64,000 nt of DNA from Thermoplasmata archaeon (GTDB lineage: Archaea > Thermoplasmatota > Thermoplasmata > Thermoplasmatales > GCA-001856825). The stretch's first letter is position 1; the number at the start of each line of letters is the position of its first letter. Position numbers and translations under genes: made by a program. The stretch lies in the NCBI GenBank assembly GCA_021817415.1, contig JAKAUZ010000003.1, positions 186,001-250,000 on the forward strand, written 5' to 3'. Below, piece by piece: positions 1 through 9,000 of the stretch. Below the pieces are notes generated by a model. That model saw only the letters and a list, made by a program, of their open reading frames with translations. It was not told the DNA's origin and did no database searches.

Positions 1-128
1 CCTTCCTTCCTGACATCAAGTATGGATAAATTCTGGTCTATCCTGATCTCCTGCTGTCTTGCATCTATCTGAGAAAACCTCTTTCCCTCTATTGATGTAA
101 TTTCCAGATCTTTGATCACGGTACCCAC
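1..128 (-). CDS. 5' end of a conserved archaeal protein, cut by the window edge
   Basis: The minus strand between the window edge and queC has an open frame starting at GTG 128 (or GTG 119), reading VGTVIKDLEITSIEGKRF and on. The pattern of KDLEITSIEGKRFSQID followed by IRIDQNLSI resembles the N-terminus of a widespread archaeal protein of about 140-150 residues of unknown function, recalled from memory rather than searched. It follows queC by only 4 bases, so it is probably cotranscribed with queD-queC. Only about 42 codons are visible. Confidence 0.55.
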   Translation of the reverse strand, partial: MGTVIKDLEITSIEGKRFSQIDARQQEIRIDQNLSILDVRKE

Positions 129-132
129 AATC

Positions 133-867
133 CTATCTAACTAATTTGTCTTTTCTATTTTTCACATAGAAATCTGGATAATGTTCATAGGGTATTGGGT
201 CTTCAATTCCTGCCTCCATGAAACCCTTCAATCTGAGCTTGCAGGAATCGCAAGTTCCGCAGGCCTTTTCCCCTCCTTTGTAGCAGGACCAAGTGAGTTC
301 CAGTGGAACTTTCAATTCATCTGCGATCCTGACTATATCTGCCTTGGTAAACTTCAATAGAGGAGCCTCGACTTTTATATCTCCTCCCTCCACTCCCACC
401 TTCGTTGCAAGCTTGAACGTCTTGTTGATTGACTCGAAATATTCAGGTCTGCAGTCCGGATAGCCTGAATAATCCAGGTGGTTTGCGCCAATGAATATCC
501 TGTCCGCTTTGATGACCTCAGCAAGTCCAAGTGCAATCGATAGAAGTATAGTATTCCGTGCAGGAACGTAAGTCATTGGAATCTCCTTTCCAATTTGATC
601 GATGGGAGCATCTGGAACTTCAATTTGATCAGTTAAAGCACTCCCTCCAATTGTCCTCAGGTCGAGTTTCATTATCCTGTGTTCCACCTTGTAATAATCT
701 GCGATCTTCCTTGCTGATTCAAGTTCCTTTTTGTGGCGCTGTCCGTAGTCGAATGATAGGGCAGTGACTTCATACCCTTTGCTGAGGACAAGCGCAAGCA
801 TCGTCGAGCTATCCAGTCCTCCTGACAGAAGTGAGACTGCCCTATTTTTTCCAGGATGACTTTGCAT
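133..867 (-). CDS. queC: 7-cyano-7-deazaguanine synthase QueC
   Basis: QueC converts 7-carboxy-7-deazaguanine to preQ0 using ATP and ammonia, a step of archaeosine biosynthesis in archaea. The PP-loop SGGLDSS lies near residues 15-21, and the C-terminal zinc site is visible as C-x8-C-x2-C-x2-C (CYKGGEKACGTCDSC). The length of 244 aa is normal for the family. The start overlaps the end of queD by 26 bases, so the two are translated from one message. QueE and the tRNA-inserting enzymes are not in the window. Confidence 0.95.
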   Translation of the reverse strand: MQSHPGKNRAVSLLSGGLDSSTMLALVLSKGYEVTALSFDYGQRHKKELESARKIADYYKVEHRIMKLDLRTIGGSALTDQIEVPDAPIDQIGKEIPMTYVPARNTILLSIALGLAEVIKADRIFIGANHLDYSGYPDCRPEYFESINKTFKLATKVGVEGGDIKVEAPLLKFTKADIVRIADELKVPLELTWSCYKGGEKACGTCDSCKLRLKGFMEAGIEDPIPYEHYPDFYVKNRKDKLVR

Positions 868-1309
868 ATTGCCCCGGTCCCTCGTGAACTTCTATCTCAA
901 CTGCTTGATAATTCCCCACCATTGTTTCCCTGAACCTCTGGAGAATGTAATTGCTCAAACATTCTGCCGTGCTGTCCTTTATCGGGAGGAATCTGCACTC
1001 CTCAATAGGGAACTCGTACTCCTTGTCCCTTACTCCCACTTTCACAGACCGCTCGGTCCTCTCTATTTTCACTGAAGGATTTTCAGTAGGTATGAGGATC
1101 CTGTGATCCAGAAAATCTGCTATTTCCTTAAGGGAGTTCTTGGCAGAGGAGAAGTCAAGAAAGTACGACTTATCACCCAATTCTCCCGCTATCCTTGCAG
1201 AAAGTGAATAATCGTGCCCGTGAATCCTGTCACACTTCCAGTCCCCAGGAATAAAATGAGCGCAGGAGAATCTTATGTTTGAAAAGTTCCCGTCAATATA
1301 TATTTCCAT
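842..1309 (-). CDS. queD: 6-carboxytetrahydropterin synthase / PTPS family protein (QueD-like)
   Basis: QueD converts dihydroneopterin triphosphate to 6-carboxytetrahydropterin, upstream of QueC. The zinc-binding histidines are seen in SCAHF (near residue 18) and HGHDY (near 30-34), with the catalytic Cys in the first motif and EVHEGPGQ near the C-terminus. At 155 aa it is slightly longer than bacterial QueD. It is the first gene of the queD-queC operon. A TATA-like AAAAATATAC about 26 bases before the ATG suggests a leaderless mRNA. Archaeal PTPS paralogues can serve folate-type pathways, but the link to queC favours QueD. Confidence 0.9.
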   Translation of the reverse strand: MEIYIDGNFSNIRFSCAHFIPGDWKCDRIHGHDYSLSARIAGELGDKSYFLDFSSAKNSLKEIADFLDHRILIPTENPSVKIERTERSVKVGVRDKEYEFPIEECRFLPIKDSTAECLSNYILQRFRETMVGNYQAVEIEVHEGPGQYAKSSWKK

Positions 1310-1330
1310 AAACCGGTATATGGGAATCTG

Positions 1331-1340
1331 GTATATTTTT
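1331..1340 (-). promoter_or_regulatory. TATA box for queD-queC
   Basis: On the minus strand the sequence AAAAATATAC is centred about 26 bases upstream of the queD ATG, the spacing expected when transcription starts at the start codon. The same short intergenic region must also drive the divergent DsrE-like gene, for which TTATTAATAATAA at about 1355-1367 is a candidate. Confidence 0.4.
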
Positions 1341-1381
1341 TATTGAGGAAAGGGTTATTAATAATAAGTAAATAATGAAAT

Positions 1382-1723
1382 ATGACTAAGGTTCTGTATC
1401 TCGTTCTTAGTGGAGAAGATTCTCCACAGAAGTTCGATCTTGCAATTATCAGCGGTTTGAGGTCTATAGAAAATAAGAGATTCGAGGATCTCAAGCTACT
1501 CTTCTTCGGTCCAAGTGAAAATATGCTCGCAAAGGCAAAAGGAGAGAGGGCAGAGAATATAAAGAAGTTAATTGAGATGAAAGCGGTTGATTCGGCATGC
1601 GTTGCCGTGGCCAAAAATAATGGAATAGAAAATGATCTAAAATTATTGGGGGTCAGTCAGGAGCCATACGGTGCGAGGCTTGCTCACTTTCTCTCTGAAG
1701 GTTACGCTGTTGTCACTTTCTGA
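1382..1723 (+). CDS. DsrE/DsrF-like protein
   Basis: A 113-residue protein with the alternating beta/alpha pattern of the DsrE-like fold: VLYLVLSGEDSPQKFDLAII at the N-terminus, DLKLLFFGPSE in the middle and a short beta strand EGYAVVTF at the end. Members of this fold are small sulfur-relay or uncharacterised proteins. One Cys (near residue 78, DSACVAV) is present, but I cannot confirm it as a sulfur carrier. The gene diverges from queD and converges on the HerA-like gene. Its exact role is unknown. Confidence 0.6.
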   Translation: MTKVLYLVLSGEDSPQKFDLAIISGLRSIENKRFEDLKLLFFGPSENMLAKAKGERAENIKKLIEMKAVDSACVAVAKNNGIENDLKLLGVSQEPYGARLAHFLSEGYAVVTF

Positions 1724-1744
1724 GCCGCATGGGGAAGCGAATGC

Positions 1745-3382
1745 TCAGGAAGTGAGAGTTGCACCAAAAATGGACGGATGGTCTGTGTCGCCAATCGGAG
1801 GAATGAGCAGTATAGCCCGGTTCTTCGGTAGATACTGTTCATATCCTTTGAATGTCACAAATATCACGTCCGGGCCATAGAAATCAGATTTCTCCCTTAT
1901 TCTTGATGGTTTCCTTATGTCAGAATATTCGCATTCCACAGCTATCTTCTTGCCATCATTCATCAAGACCAGATCAGGTTTTCTTTCATTGATTTCCACA
2001 TTTTCAAACACCTCCAGCCCCTCACTCTTGAAATAGAAATAAGCCCGTGTAACAAGATACCGGTGATATATGGATTCCGATCCCCTTGCAGTTCTCGACC
2101 CGATCTTTTTCAGATACTCTTCTGTTGGAATGATCTTTCCATCAACCAAGGTTGCAAGATTGTTGGAAATCAGTATGTGGGAAAAGTAAGGGTCGAATTG
2201 GTTGGGAATTTGTACATTATCCCGGTCATCGAAATCGTAGAACGAACTATCAACCTCATATTTCCTTTCTGCCGCATGCCTCATTGCAATTCCATTGAAA
2301 TGGTTGCTCTCCCTTGGTATTAGTGCAACGAACTCATGAAATCCGGGATTCTTGAATGAGAGTCCGTAACTCCTGAATGCCTTCTCATCATCCGGAGAGA
2401 GCTGGAAAAGGAAGAAATTGTGAACATTTGTTTTCAACGCTTCCCTGATTGGAATTGGTAGATTGGAAAGAGATTGAGTCGCCGCAGTTAACCAGAGTCC
2501 AAATTTTCTGCCCTCGTTTATGAACTTCTGTGAAATGAAGGGAGAAATCGTCTGGAATTCATCTATCACGAGGACAGTATTGCGCATCCTGCCAAGGAGT
2601 ATGTTGTTCCAAATTTTGTAAAGCATCATTATTGCAAATGGTCTTGATATTGCTGATGATGAGTGTTCTGCTGAAAGGTCAACATAGAGCGTCCCCTTGA
2701 ATTTTGATATGTCGTAATAGTCGCTTCTGGAGGAGAATATTTTCTTTGAAGCGTCGCTCGAGACCAGTGGCAGTATCTTGTTCATCGAAGAGGAGATGAA
2801 GTCGTATCCCTGATTGAAAATGGTGTAGAATTGCGACCTGTCCTGTTGTTCCAGCGAAGATGCAAAGTCCTTCCTTGCATAGTAATTCATCAGAAGCTCA
2901 AGCATGTCAGTAATCGTTGGCATCACCCTGTATTTCTGGAGAAGTCTGGGAAGGATTGTGAATACCGTCTCAATCCTTGGTCCCCATGTACCATGGGAGA
3001 AGGTTTCCTCATTGGAGAATATGTCCTTTAGGGTAAAGATCACGAGGTCTTCATTTATGGTCTTCTCTGTCTCATTCTTATAAGGAAGTATTCCCATCAG
3101 GTTGAATTTCAGGAAACCCACTCCGTTCAAAAAAAGTGGTGAGAGAGAAATGATGGACGAATCATCACCTCCATATTTCCACAGCTCACCGTGTGAATCA
3201 AAAACTATCACATTCTTGCCTGCATCCCTGTAGACATCTATGAGCTGTGCGAGAAGGTTTGATTTTCCGGAGCCGGTCTTCCCAAGCACCAAGGAATGGC
3301 TCTCCAGGAATTCTTCTGGGAAGCTGATTGTCTTGCCGCTCAATGGGAACCTGAAACCATCTTTATAGGGCCAGTAATCCAT
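1745..3382 (-). CDS. HerA/VirB4-type ATPase with C-terminal PD-(D/E)XK-like nuclease domain
   Basis: This is a P-loop motor ATPase of the FtsK/HerA/TraG superfamily. Walker A is GKTGSGKS near residue 40, followed by VIVFDSHGELW. Walker B is VLVIDEFQTIS near residue 275 and a sensor-like TAATQS follows. The last 100 or so residues carry KPDLVLMNDGKKIAVECE, the D...ExE/K layout of a restriction-endonuclease-like domain. The ORF track begins at TTG 3397; I prefer ATG 3382 because GGAGG sits 8 bases upstream. It follows the unknown 185-aa gene with a short overlap. It could act in DNA processing, conjugation-like transfer or defence; I infer only motor plus nuclease. Confidence 0.75.
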   Translation of the reverse strand: MDYWPYKDGFRFPLSGKTISFPEEFLESHSLVLGKTGSGKSNLLAQLIDVYRDAGKNVIVFDSHGELWKYGGDDSSIISLSPLFLNGVGFLKFNLMGILPYKNETEKTINEDLVIFTLKDIFSNEETFSHGTWGPRIETVFTILPRLLQKYRVMPTITDMLELLMNYYARKDFASSLEQQDRSQFYTIFNQGYDFISSSMNKILPLVSSDASKKIFSSRSDYYDISKFKGTLYVDLSAEHSSSAISRPFAIMMLYKIWNNILLGRMRNTVLVIDEFQTISPFISQKFINEGRKFGLWLTAATQSLSNLPIPIREALKTNVHNFFLFQLSPDDEKAFRSYGLSFKNPGFHEFVALIPRESNHFNGIAMRHAAERKYEVDSSFYDFDDRDNVQIPNQFDPYFSHILISNNLATLVDGKIIPTEEYLKKIGSRTARGSESIYHRYLVTRAYFYFKSEGLEVFENVEINERKPDLVLMNDGKKIAVECEYSDIRKPSRIREKSDFYGPDVIFVTFKGYEQYLPKNRAILLIPPIGDTDHPSIFGATLTS

Positions 3383-3920
3383 TGTCCTTCCCTCCAATCA
3401 CAAATGACATTGCCTCCCCATCCGTCGCAATTATCCTGTGCCCCCTTCCAAAAGATAGCATCTGTTTCCCGTCCCTTGATGAATAAGACCTCGCAAGGAA
3501 TGGCACGTGTATCTTGAAGGCATGTAGCGACATTCTGTATTTTCCTCCTAGTGCAATGCGCTGGTGCGGAAATACTGGAAGGTATCTCTCTGTCTCTACA
3601 GTTATGACATCTCCCAATACAGTCATCATCGACGTCTCGATCAAAAAAGGGAAAAAAGAAAAAAAATAAAATTTGGGGGGATTCAAAAGAAAGACATTTT
3701 CCTGCCTGCTGGGGAAGTGTACTGCTGTCCCAGTTTCTGAGTCCAGTTCGTTCTTCAGGTAATCTTCAACATTCCTCTCGCTGTCCTTCAGTGATACCGT
3801 TATAGTCAGAAATCCACTGTTCCTGATTGCTATCCTGGATTCCCTTCCAACCAGAAGAAATGTCAGAAGACGTGAAAGATGTTCCCTGTTCCTGGGGAAG
3901 ACGTCAACAAGTCTATCCAT
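3363..3920 (-). CDS. Unknown protein paired with the HerA-like ATPase
   Basis: A 185-residue frame that I do not recognise. It opens with DRLVDVFPRNREHLSRLLTFLLVGRES and has beta-rich stretches later (IRNSGFLTITVSLKD, SFGRGHRIIATDGEAMSFVIGG). Its end overlaps the HerA-like gene by 20 bases from the preferred start, so the two are probably one operon. The start ATG has GGAGTGA about 7 bases upstream. A homopolymer-rich tract (about 3643-3680) encodes the low-complexity NPPKFYFFSFFPFLIE, which could be a true loop, a terminator or a frameshift site. The role may be partner to the motor, as NurA is to HerA, but no NurA motif is visible. Confidence 0.6.
   Translation of the reverse strand: MDRLVDVFPRNREHLSRLLTFLLVGRESRIAIRNSGFLTITVSLKDSERNVEDYLKNELDSETGTAVHFPSRQENVFLLNPPKFYFFSFFPFLIETSMMTVLGDVITVETERYLPVFPHQRIALGGKYRMSLHAFKIHVPFLARSYSSRDGKQMLSFGRGHRIIATDGEAMSFVIGGKDNGLLAL
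3643..3680 (-). terminator. T-rich tract inside the 185-aa gene
   Basis: On the minus strand the tract reads C6, then runs of T4, T8, T6, CCC and T6 within 38 bases. Oligo-T runs are sufficient to end transcription in archaea, so a message begun upstream of 3920 might partly stop here before the HerA-like gene. The frame stays open through it. Its function is inferred, not shown. Confidence 0.3.
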
Positions 3921-3990
3921 CCAGATTCACTCCTGAAGTGCGTTTTCCAGTGTGCCGAAAAGTACCAGAGCTTCCTCCTCGCGCAGGGGA

Positions 3991-4000
3991 ATATTTAAAG
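3991..4000 (-). promoter_or_regulatory. Possible TATA box for the 185-aa/HerA-like operon
   Basis: CTTTAAATAT on the minus strand lies about 75 bases before ATG 3920. Transcription would start near 3968 and leave a leader of about 48 bases that contains the GGAGTGA ribosome-binding site. Confidence 0.35.
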
Positions 4001-4366
4001 TCCTTCCCGAAAAATCGTACCGAATGCAATACTCAAATTCCCCATCCAAAAAACTTTTATACAATCTTTTCTCTACTATCATTGCAATCACCATTTTTTT
4101 ATTTCATTTTATCCGACAGAATTTTTCATAAAGCCCAGTCAAAGCAAAATTACGCGGTAGAAATCCATTCACAGTTTGAAAGTCCTGTAGAAAAATCACT
4201 CTACTCCAACACAGGCATTACGCACTGTTTTTGTCTGAATACTCAGTATCTGTCGTATAAAATGAAACAATTCTTGAAATAGAAACTTATACTTAAGTTT
4301 ATTCCATATTTAGGTCGAGTGTCAGTTTTCGTCAGCTTCAGTGCAACCCAAATTTAACAAATAGAA

Positions 4367-4374
4367 TTATATAA
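4367..4374 (+). promoter_or_regulatory. TATA box for the 204-aa gene and alaX
   Basis: TTATATAA is centred about 22 bases before ATG 4393. This spacing predicts a leaderless or nearly leaderless message, in line with the lack of a ribosome-binding site before the ATG. Confidence 0.45.
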
Positions 4375-4392
4375 TCAATATTTAATACGTCC

Positions 4393-5007
4393 ATGATAAA
4401 AATGCCCGGGGAACGTGTGGAGAAAGACTGGCTTTCAAGACTTGAAGATGAATTGGGGAAGAAGGAGAAGCAGGTCCTGAAGGACAGCTCAATGACAACA
4501 GGAAAGAAATCAGAACTTAACCAGAAGATACTGACCGATTTATGGCTGACTTGGGTAAGATTCAACAAACAGGATATACATTTCACAATTGATCCCCCTC
4601 CAAATAAATGGCTGGAATTCACTTCATACCCAGATAAATTCACTCTCAGGAATGATTTCTTCTTTGAGACTGTCAACAATATAACATTCAGAGATACTGC
4701 AAAGGAAATAGAGAGGCTTGGAGATTCGTTGAAGATAGTTTATAAGAAGGAAGAAACAGAGAGCATCAACGTGATTTTCGAATATTCAGAAGGAGAGAAA
4801 TATGACAGGTATACAGGCTGGCACAGGTATTTTACGCAGTACATCCTCTACGAATCACCGCTCAAAGAAGTGAAGTTGGAGGAGATCGAGAATATTTTTC
4901 TTTCAGTAATGGCAAAATGGTATGAGAGTCAACTGAGAAGGGACAGAGAAGTCATACTCAAGGAGATAAAGGAGAACTATAAGAAAGGTGAAACATTTAT
5001 TGAATGA
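4393..5007 (+). CDS. Unknown 204-aa protein cotranscribed with alaX
   Basis: I do not recognise this family. The protein is soluble and charged, with a Lys/Glu-rich helix at the start (EDELGKKEKQVLKD) and another at the end (YESQLRRDREVILKEIKENY). The centre is mixed alpha/beta with aromatic residues (DRYTGWHRYFTQYILYES). It has no signal peptide or membrane segment. A TATA box sits directly upstream and its end overlaps the alaX frame by about 8-20 bases, so the two are coupled. A role near tRNA quality control is only a guess from position. An in-frame ATG three codons later is an alternative start. Confidence 0.75.
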   Translation: MIKMPGERVEKDWLSRLEDELGKKEKQVLKDSSMTTGKKSELNQKILTDLWLTWVRFNKQDIHFTIDPPPNKWLEFTSYPDKFTLRNDFFFETVNNITFRDTAKEIERLGDSLKIVYKKEETESINVIFEYSEGEKYDRYTGWHRYFTQYILYESPLKEVKLEEIENIFLSVMAKWYESQLRRDREVILKEIKENYKKGETFIE

Positions 5008-5677
5008 GGCCACTCAGCTCCTCTACCTGGAAGGTATAGATGGATCGTACATAAAGGAGGTAGAGGTAAATGTTGTCGGATATGAAAGTGGGGGATACAT
5101 CTTAGACAAAACAATGATGCACTATGAAGGGGGAGGACAGCCGGGAGACAAGGGATACCTTCTAACAGCAGAAAAAAAGGCGACAGTATTCAACGTGAAA
5201 AAGAAAGGGAGCAAAGTTCTGCATCTATCCACTGATGGTAACATGTCTGGCAGGGCTAAATTAGTGGTGAATTGGGAAAGAAGGTACAAAATAATGAAGA
5301 TGCACACCCTCCAGCACGCAATTTCAGCTTTCATATTCAAGGAGGGGTCGATGACGATGAAATCGGAGGTATTTCCAGGCAGCGGTTTTATTGAAGTTGA
5401 CAGGCCCCTGCGAAAGATTCCTGAGGGTGCATACAGTATCGCTACTGAAAAAAGGAATGTGTCCAGGAGGTTCATAGATAGGAAGGATCTCAACCCAGAG
5501 ACGCTGAAGAGATGCAACCTGGAGAAGCTGCCAAAATCTGTGGACAGGATATCTATAGTGGAGATTGAAGGGATGGACATATGTGCCTGCGCCGGCACAC
5601 ATCTGAGGAATACGGGCGAAATCGGGGAATACTGGATCAGGAACACGGGAAGAATAATAGAATTCGGTTTAATCTGA
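4988..5677 (+). CDS. alaX: Alanyl-tRNA editing protein AlaX
   Basis: AlaX proteins are free-standing relatives of the AlaRS editing domain that remove Ser or Gly wrongly attached to tRNA-Ala. The zinc site is complete: HTLQH near residues 108-112 and C-x3-H in CACAGTHL near 200-206. YEGGGQPGDKG near residue 46 is the usual N-terminal motif. The length of about 229 aa fits the medium class that keeps a glycine-rich N-terminal domain. The track start is GTG 4988; TTG 5000 is an alternative, and GGTGA lies 8 bases before it. It overlaps the upstream unknown gene. Confidence 0.93.
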   Translation: MKHLLNEATQLLYLEGIDGSYIKEVEVNVVGYESGGYILDKTMMHYEGGGQPGDKGYLLTAEKKATVFNVKKKGSKVLHLSTDGNMSGRAKLVVNWERRYKIMKMHTLQHAISAFIFKEGSMTMKSEVFPGSGFIEVDRPLRKIPEGAYSIATEKRNVSRRFIDRKDLNPETLKRCNLEKLPKSVDRISIVEIEGMDICACAGTHLRNTGEIGEYWIRNTGRIIEFGLI

Positions 5678-6014
5678 CAAAATTCCATGACTGGCTCATA
5701 GGTTGCTCTTAAGCCACCATAATTCATTTGGCAAAGGTCTCTCGGTTATCAAGTCCTTCATTTGGGCGCTTCTATGCATAGGTACACATTATTGCAGGCG
5801 GATTTCTTTTTCATTGCAACAGACAACAGTTTTTTTTCTTCCGTTGCTTTCCAGTTACTGAATTCGCAGATACAGTATTTGGAATTCAACCCTGAAATCA
5901 TAGCGGTTTCTCAAACAAGATGGAATCGAGAAAAACGACTGAGGCGAGCCGCAGGACCAACTGTCAGCATATAAATTGCAAAAAGGATATTAATTGGGTA
6001 TCCATAAATAAAAG
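5678..6014. other. Intergenic region before the giant surface protein
   Basis: I see no convincing gene. The 70-aa ORF at 5762-5974 has no start signal and unlikely composition. The right end holds the promoter of the surface-protein gene. Confidence 0.5.
5968..5977 (+). promoter_or_regulatory. TATA box for the 1019-aa surface protein
   Basis: CATATAAATT lies about 42 bases before ATG 6015. It predicts a transcript start near 5999 and a leader of about 15 bases without a clear ribosome-binding site. Confidence 0.4.
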
Positions 6015-9000
6015 ATGAGATTTACCGTGCCGTTCCTTGCATTGGTCCTTTTATTGTCGACGTTTGCTTTTTATGGGATATCAGGTACCCCCGTATCTTC
6101 TTCCGGTCAAATCAGTATGCAGGGACACTTTCAATCAAGGTCTCCAGGTTTTGTATATGAGACCCTTGCACTGAATAACCACACTTTGCTGCATGGAAAT
6201 TACATAAGGGATTATGAAGGGGAGGGACCCTGGGCAATATTTTACGATAATTTCAGCGGGGATGTTTACGTCTCTTATTCAAACTCCGGAAACCTTTCAG
6301 TTTTTAATGGTACCACGCTGCAATTCATAGAAAACATCTCCCTCAATGGCACATCTTTTGAATTCCAGACAGATCCAAAGAGCGGTGATCTTCTTGTCTA
6401 TTCCACCAATGGTTCTGGAATATACTTCATAGATCCATCCAACGTAATTACAAGGTACAACCCGTCTCTTTCAGCAATAAGGATTGCAGTAGACCCCAAT
6501 CTCGACTTCCTGTATCTTATGGAGTGGGATGGATCGGTTGAAATCGTTTATGAACCAAATCTGGAACCCATTAAGACACTGAACCTTTTTGGGGCAGACA
6601 TAGTTTACAACCCTCTGAATGGCGAAGTCTACGTCTTGAACATAAATGGGACCAATTCAAATCTGTTAATAATCGATGGACTGACTGTTGTAAATACCGT
6701 CGGGCTTGGTCCATTTGGGATAGAGATGAAACTTGATTTGACAAGCAATGTTCTGATTGTCACGGGAGATGGGGCAATTTCAGAATACAATGCATCAACT
6801 GGACAGGAAATCCGCTCTATTGGAATTCAATTTTATGGAATTGGTTTTTCGACTCTTTATTGCAGCGGGAACGGCTACCTTTATGCAATCAGTCATACCA
6901 TTGGGCAGGTGCGTGTATTTGACCTGAACGGAAATTACATTACGGGGATGAATGTTGGTCCGTGGCCCTCACCTACCTCAGAAGGCTCTGCGTATGACGG
7001 TGCAATTAGTTCTGTTCTCCTGGTCAACCGGGGCTCTGACACTATGACAATAATTCCCCTAACGATCTATGAGGTTCAATTTAACGAAAACTATCTTGAA
7101 ACAGGGACCGACTGGGGTGTCACCATAGGCAACCTGACCGAAGAATCCAATGGAAGTTCTATCGCCTTCATCCTTCCAAATGGGACTTACCATTACAGGA
7201 TCACTTATCCTTCTACCTACACTCTCTATAATCCTGAAGGTAATCTGACAGTGAACGGGAACGTTATCATTGAAAACCTCAATTTCAACAGTCCCTTGAA
7301 TCTTTCACTAATCAGGATATATTCAGTTGGCCTGCCACTGGGCCAGAAATGGACTGTGAGGATAGGGAATATTTCGCTGAGTCAGTACAATACCGCACTT
7401 GCCGGAAATTTTTACTATGAGTACATAGCATTTTACATTCAAAACGGAATCTACAATTATTCTATTTCTTCTCCAGGTTACAGGGTTGTTTCTCCATATG
7501 CGACGGACTGGGAGTGGTCCATTTATTCAAATCCATTCCAGCCAGATTTCCCTCAACTGACGAACCTCTCTTCGACCGGTACCATTAACACATTCAATTC
7601 ATCGCAATTTGCTGCTTATTTCAAGATAGCAAAGTATGACGTAATTTTCTCTGAGAACGGTCTTGCAAATGGTACTTATTGGAGCATAGACCTGAATGGC
7701 AATGTGCAAGGCACCAATGGGGAAAACATAACGTACAGCCTTCCGAACGGAACATATTCCTTTAATATAAGCACTATGGGGACGATCTCTCCTTCATTTT
7801 CGGCTTATTATGGCGTGAATGGCTATAATGCAAGCATTTCAGGAGGTACGATTAATATAAATTCTACAGGCGAAAAAATGATCGTGAACTTTACCCGCAA
7901 CCTATCAATGAGATATGCAAATTTCACTTTCATAAACTATCCTACAGATTATCTTAAAATAATCCAGATAGGGAACATTTCAGAATACACCGTATTTGGC
8001 CAGAATATTTCGTTCCTCCTCAAAAGGGGGGAATATACTGGCAGGATTATGTCCCCCTTCGAGAATAATATGCTTTATCCCTGGTTGGGGGGAATCTATG
8101 TCAGGGAATACGCGACTGACGTTAATTTCTCCCTGCAGAACAATTACAGTACTTCAGTCGCCATCAAGATACCGAAGGGGTACTATCTTACGACATTCAG
8201 GACAAATGAGACTCCTCACATGTCATCTCCTTTTATCTGGATAGGGAAGGGGAATAATTTTACAGGTATGTTCCTATCTCAGAACTCAACAGTCTATGCA
8301 TATCTGACAAATGGAACATACCAGTTCCTATCACTGCTTATATATTCCAATTTCACATTCTCGATTTCACCTATTTCATCACCTTATTTCTATGGGTGGT
8401 ATGGAGGTTATATTGCGAAAACATTTCCAAGATATCTGCCATCAAATGGAACGTTCAGCGTCAGTGGACAAAACAGTACTGTTTTCCTGAATTTCGAAAA
8501 AGAATATCTTGTAACAGTGAGGGTCAATGGCATATCGCAGGGACAGGGATTCACTCTCATATTCAATGGTCAGAAATTTGAGTCGACAAATGGAAGTGTT
8601 ACGCTTCTAGAGCCGAATGGTACGTACAATTACACCATAAAAATAAATGGAGTGGGGGATCATTACGTCCTGGAAAATGGCAGTGGCTCAATATCTGTCA
8701 ACGGTTCAGATTATGCCCTGGAAGTTGACGAAATTCCACTGCATGAGGTGACATTCGACATCACTGGTTCCGTGAGGTTCCCGGTCACTATTGTTGTCAA
8801 CGGGATCGAGTACAATGCTACGGGAACTCTTTCTCTCTATCTAAGGGACGGCACATACAGTTACAGAATAATCACTGTTCCAGGGTTAAAAACAGTCAAT
8901 GGCAGTGGTACCTTCACCGTGAATAACGCGTCCGTGATTCTGACAATAGCAATAGAAAAATCATCTCCTCCTCAAAACTATAATTCGTTTTACCTAGTCA

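Larger units (their letters stand above)
3921..4392. other. Intergenic region between two divergent transcripts
   Basis: This is AT-rich, with no convincing gene. It holds a TATA-like CTTTAAATAT on the minus strand (3991-4000) about 75 bases before the 185-aa gene and a TATA box for the plus-strand gene at 4367-4374. The 151-aa plus-strand ORF in the track starts inside the 185-aa gene and has unlikely composition. Confidence 0.5.

Noticed and set aside
1273-1614. 113-aa minus-strand ORF opposite the DsrE-like gene
   Set aside because: It covers the DsrE-like gene in another frame and the queD promoter, and no start signal precedes it.
3930-3985. Short minus-strand frame EEALVLFGTLENALQE ending just before the 185-aa gene
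   Set aside because: It looks protein-like but has no ATG, GTG or TTG start, and the likely transcript begins inside it.
3827-4282. 151-aa plus-strand ORF over the divergent gap
   Set aside because: It starts inside the 185-aa gene, has a low-complexity composition and covers the promoter region.
5122-5727. 201-aa minus-strand ORF opposite alaX
   Set aside because: It is antisense to a gene with complete zinc and editing motifs; its sequence has no family resemblance.
5762-5974. 70-aa plus-strand ORF before the giant surface protein
   Set aside because: No ribosome-binding site, no recognisable sequence, and it overlaps the likely promoter.
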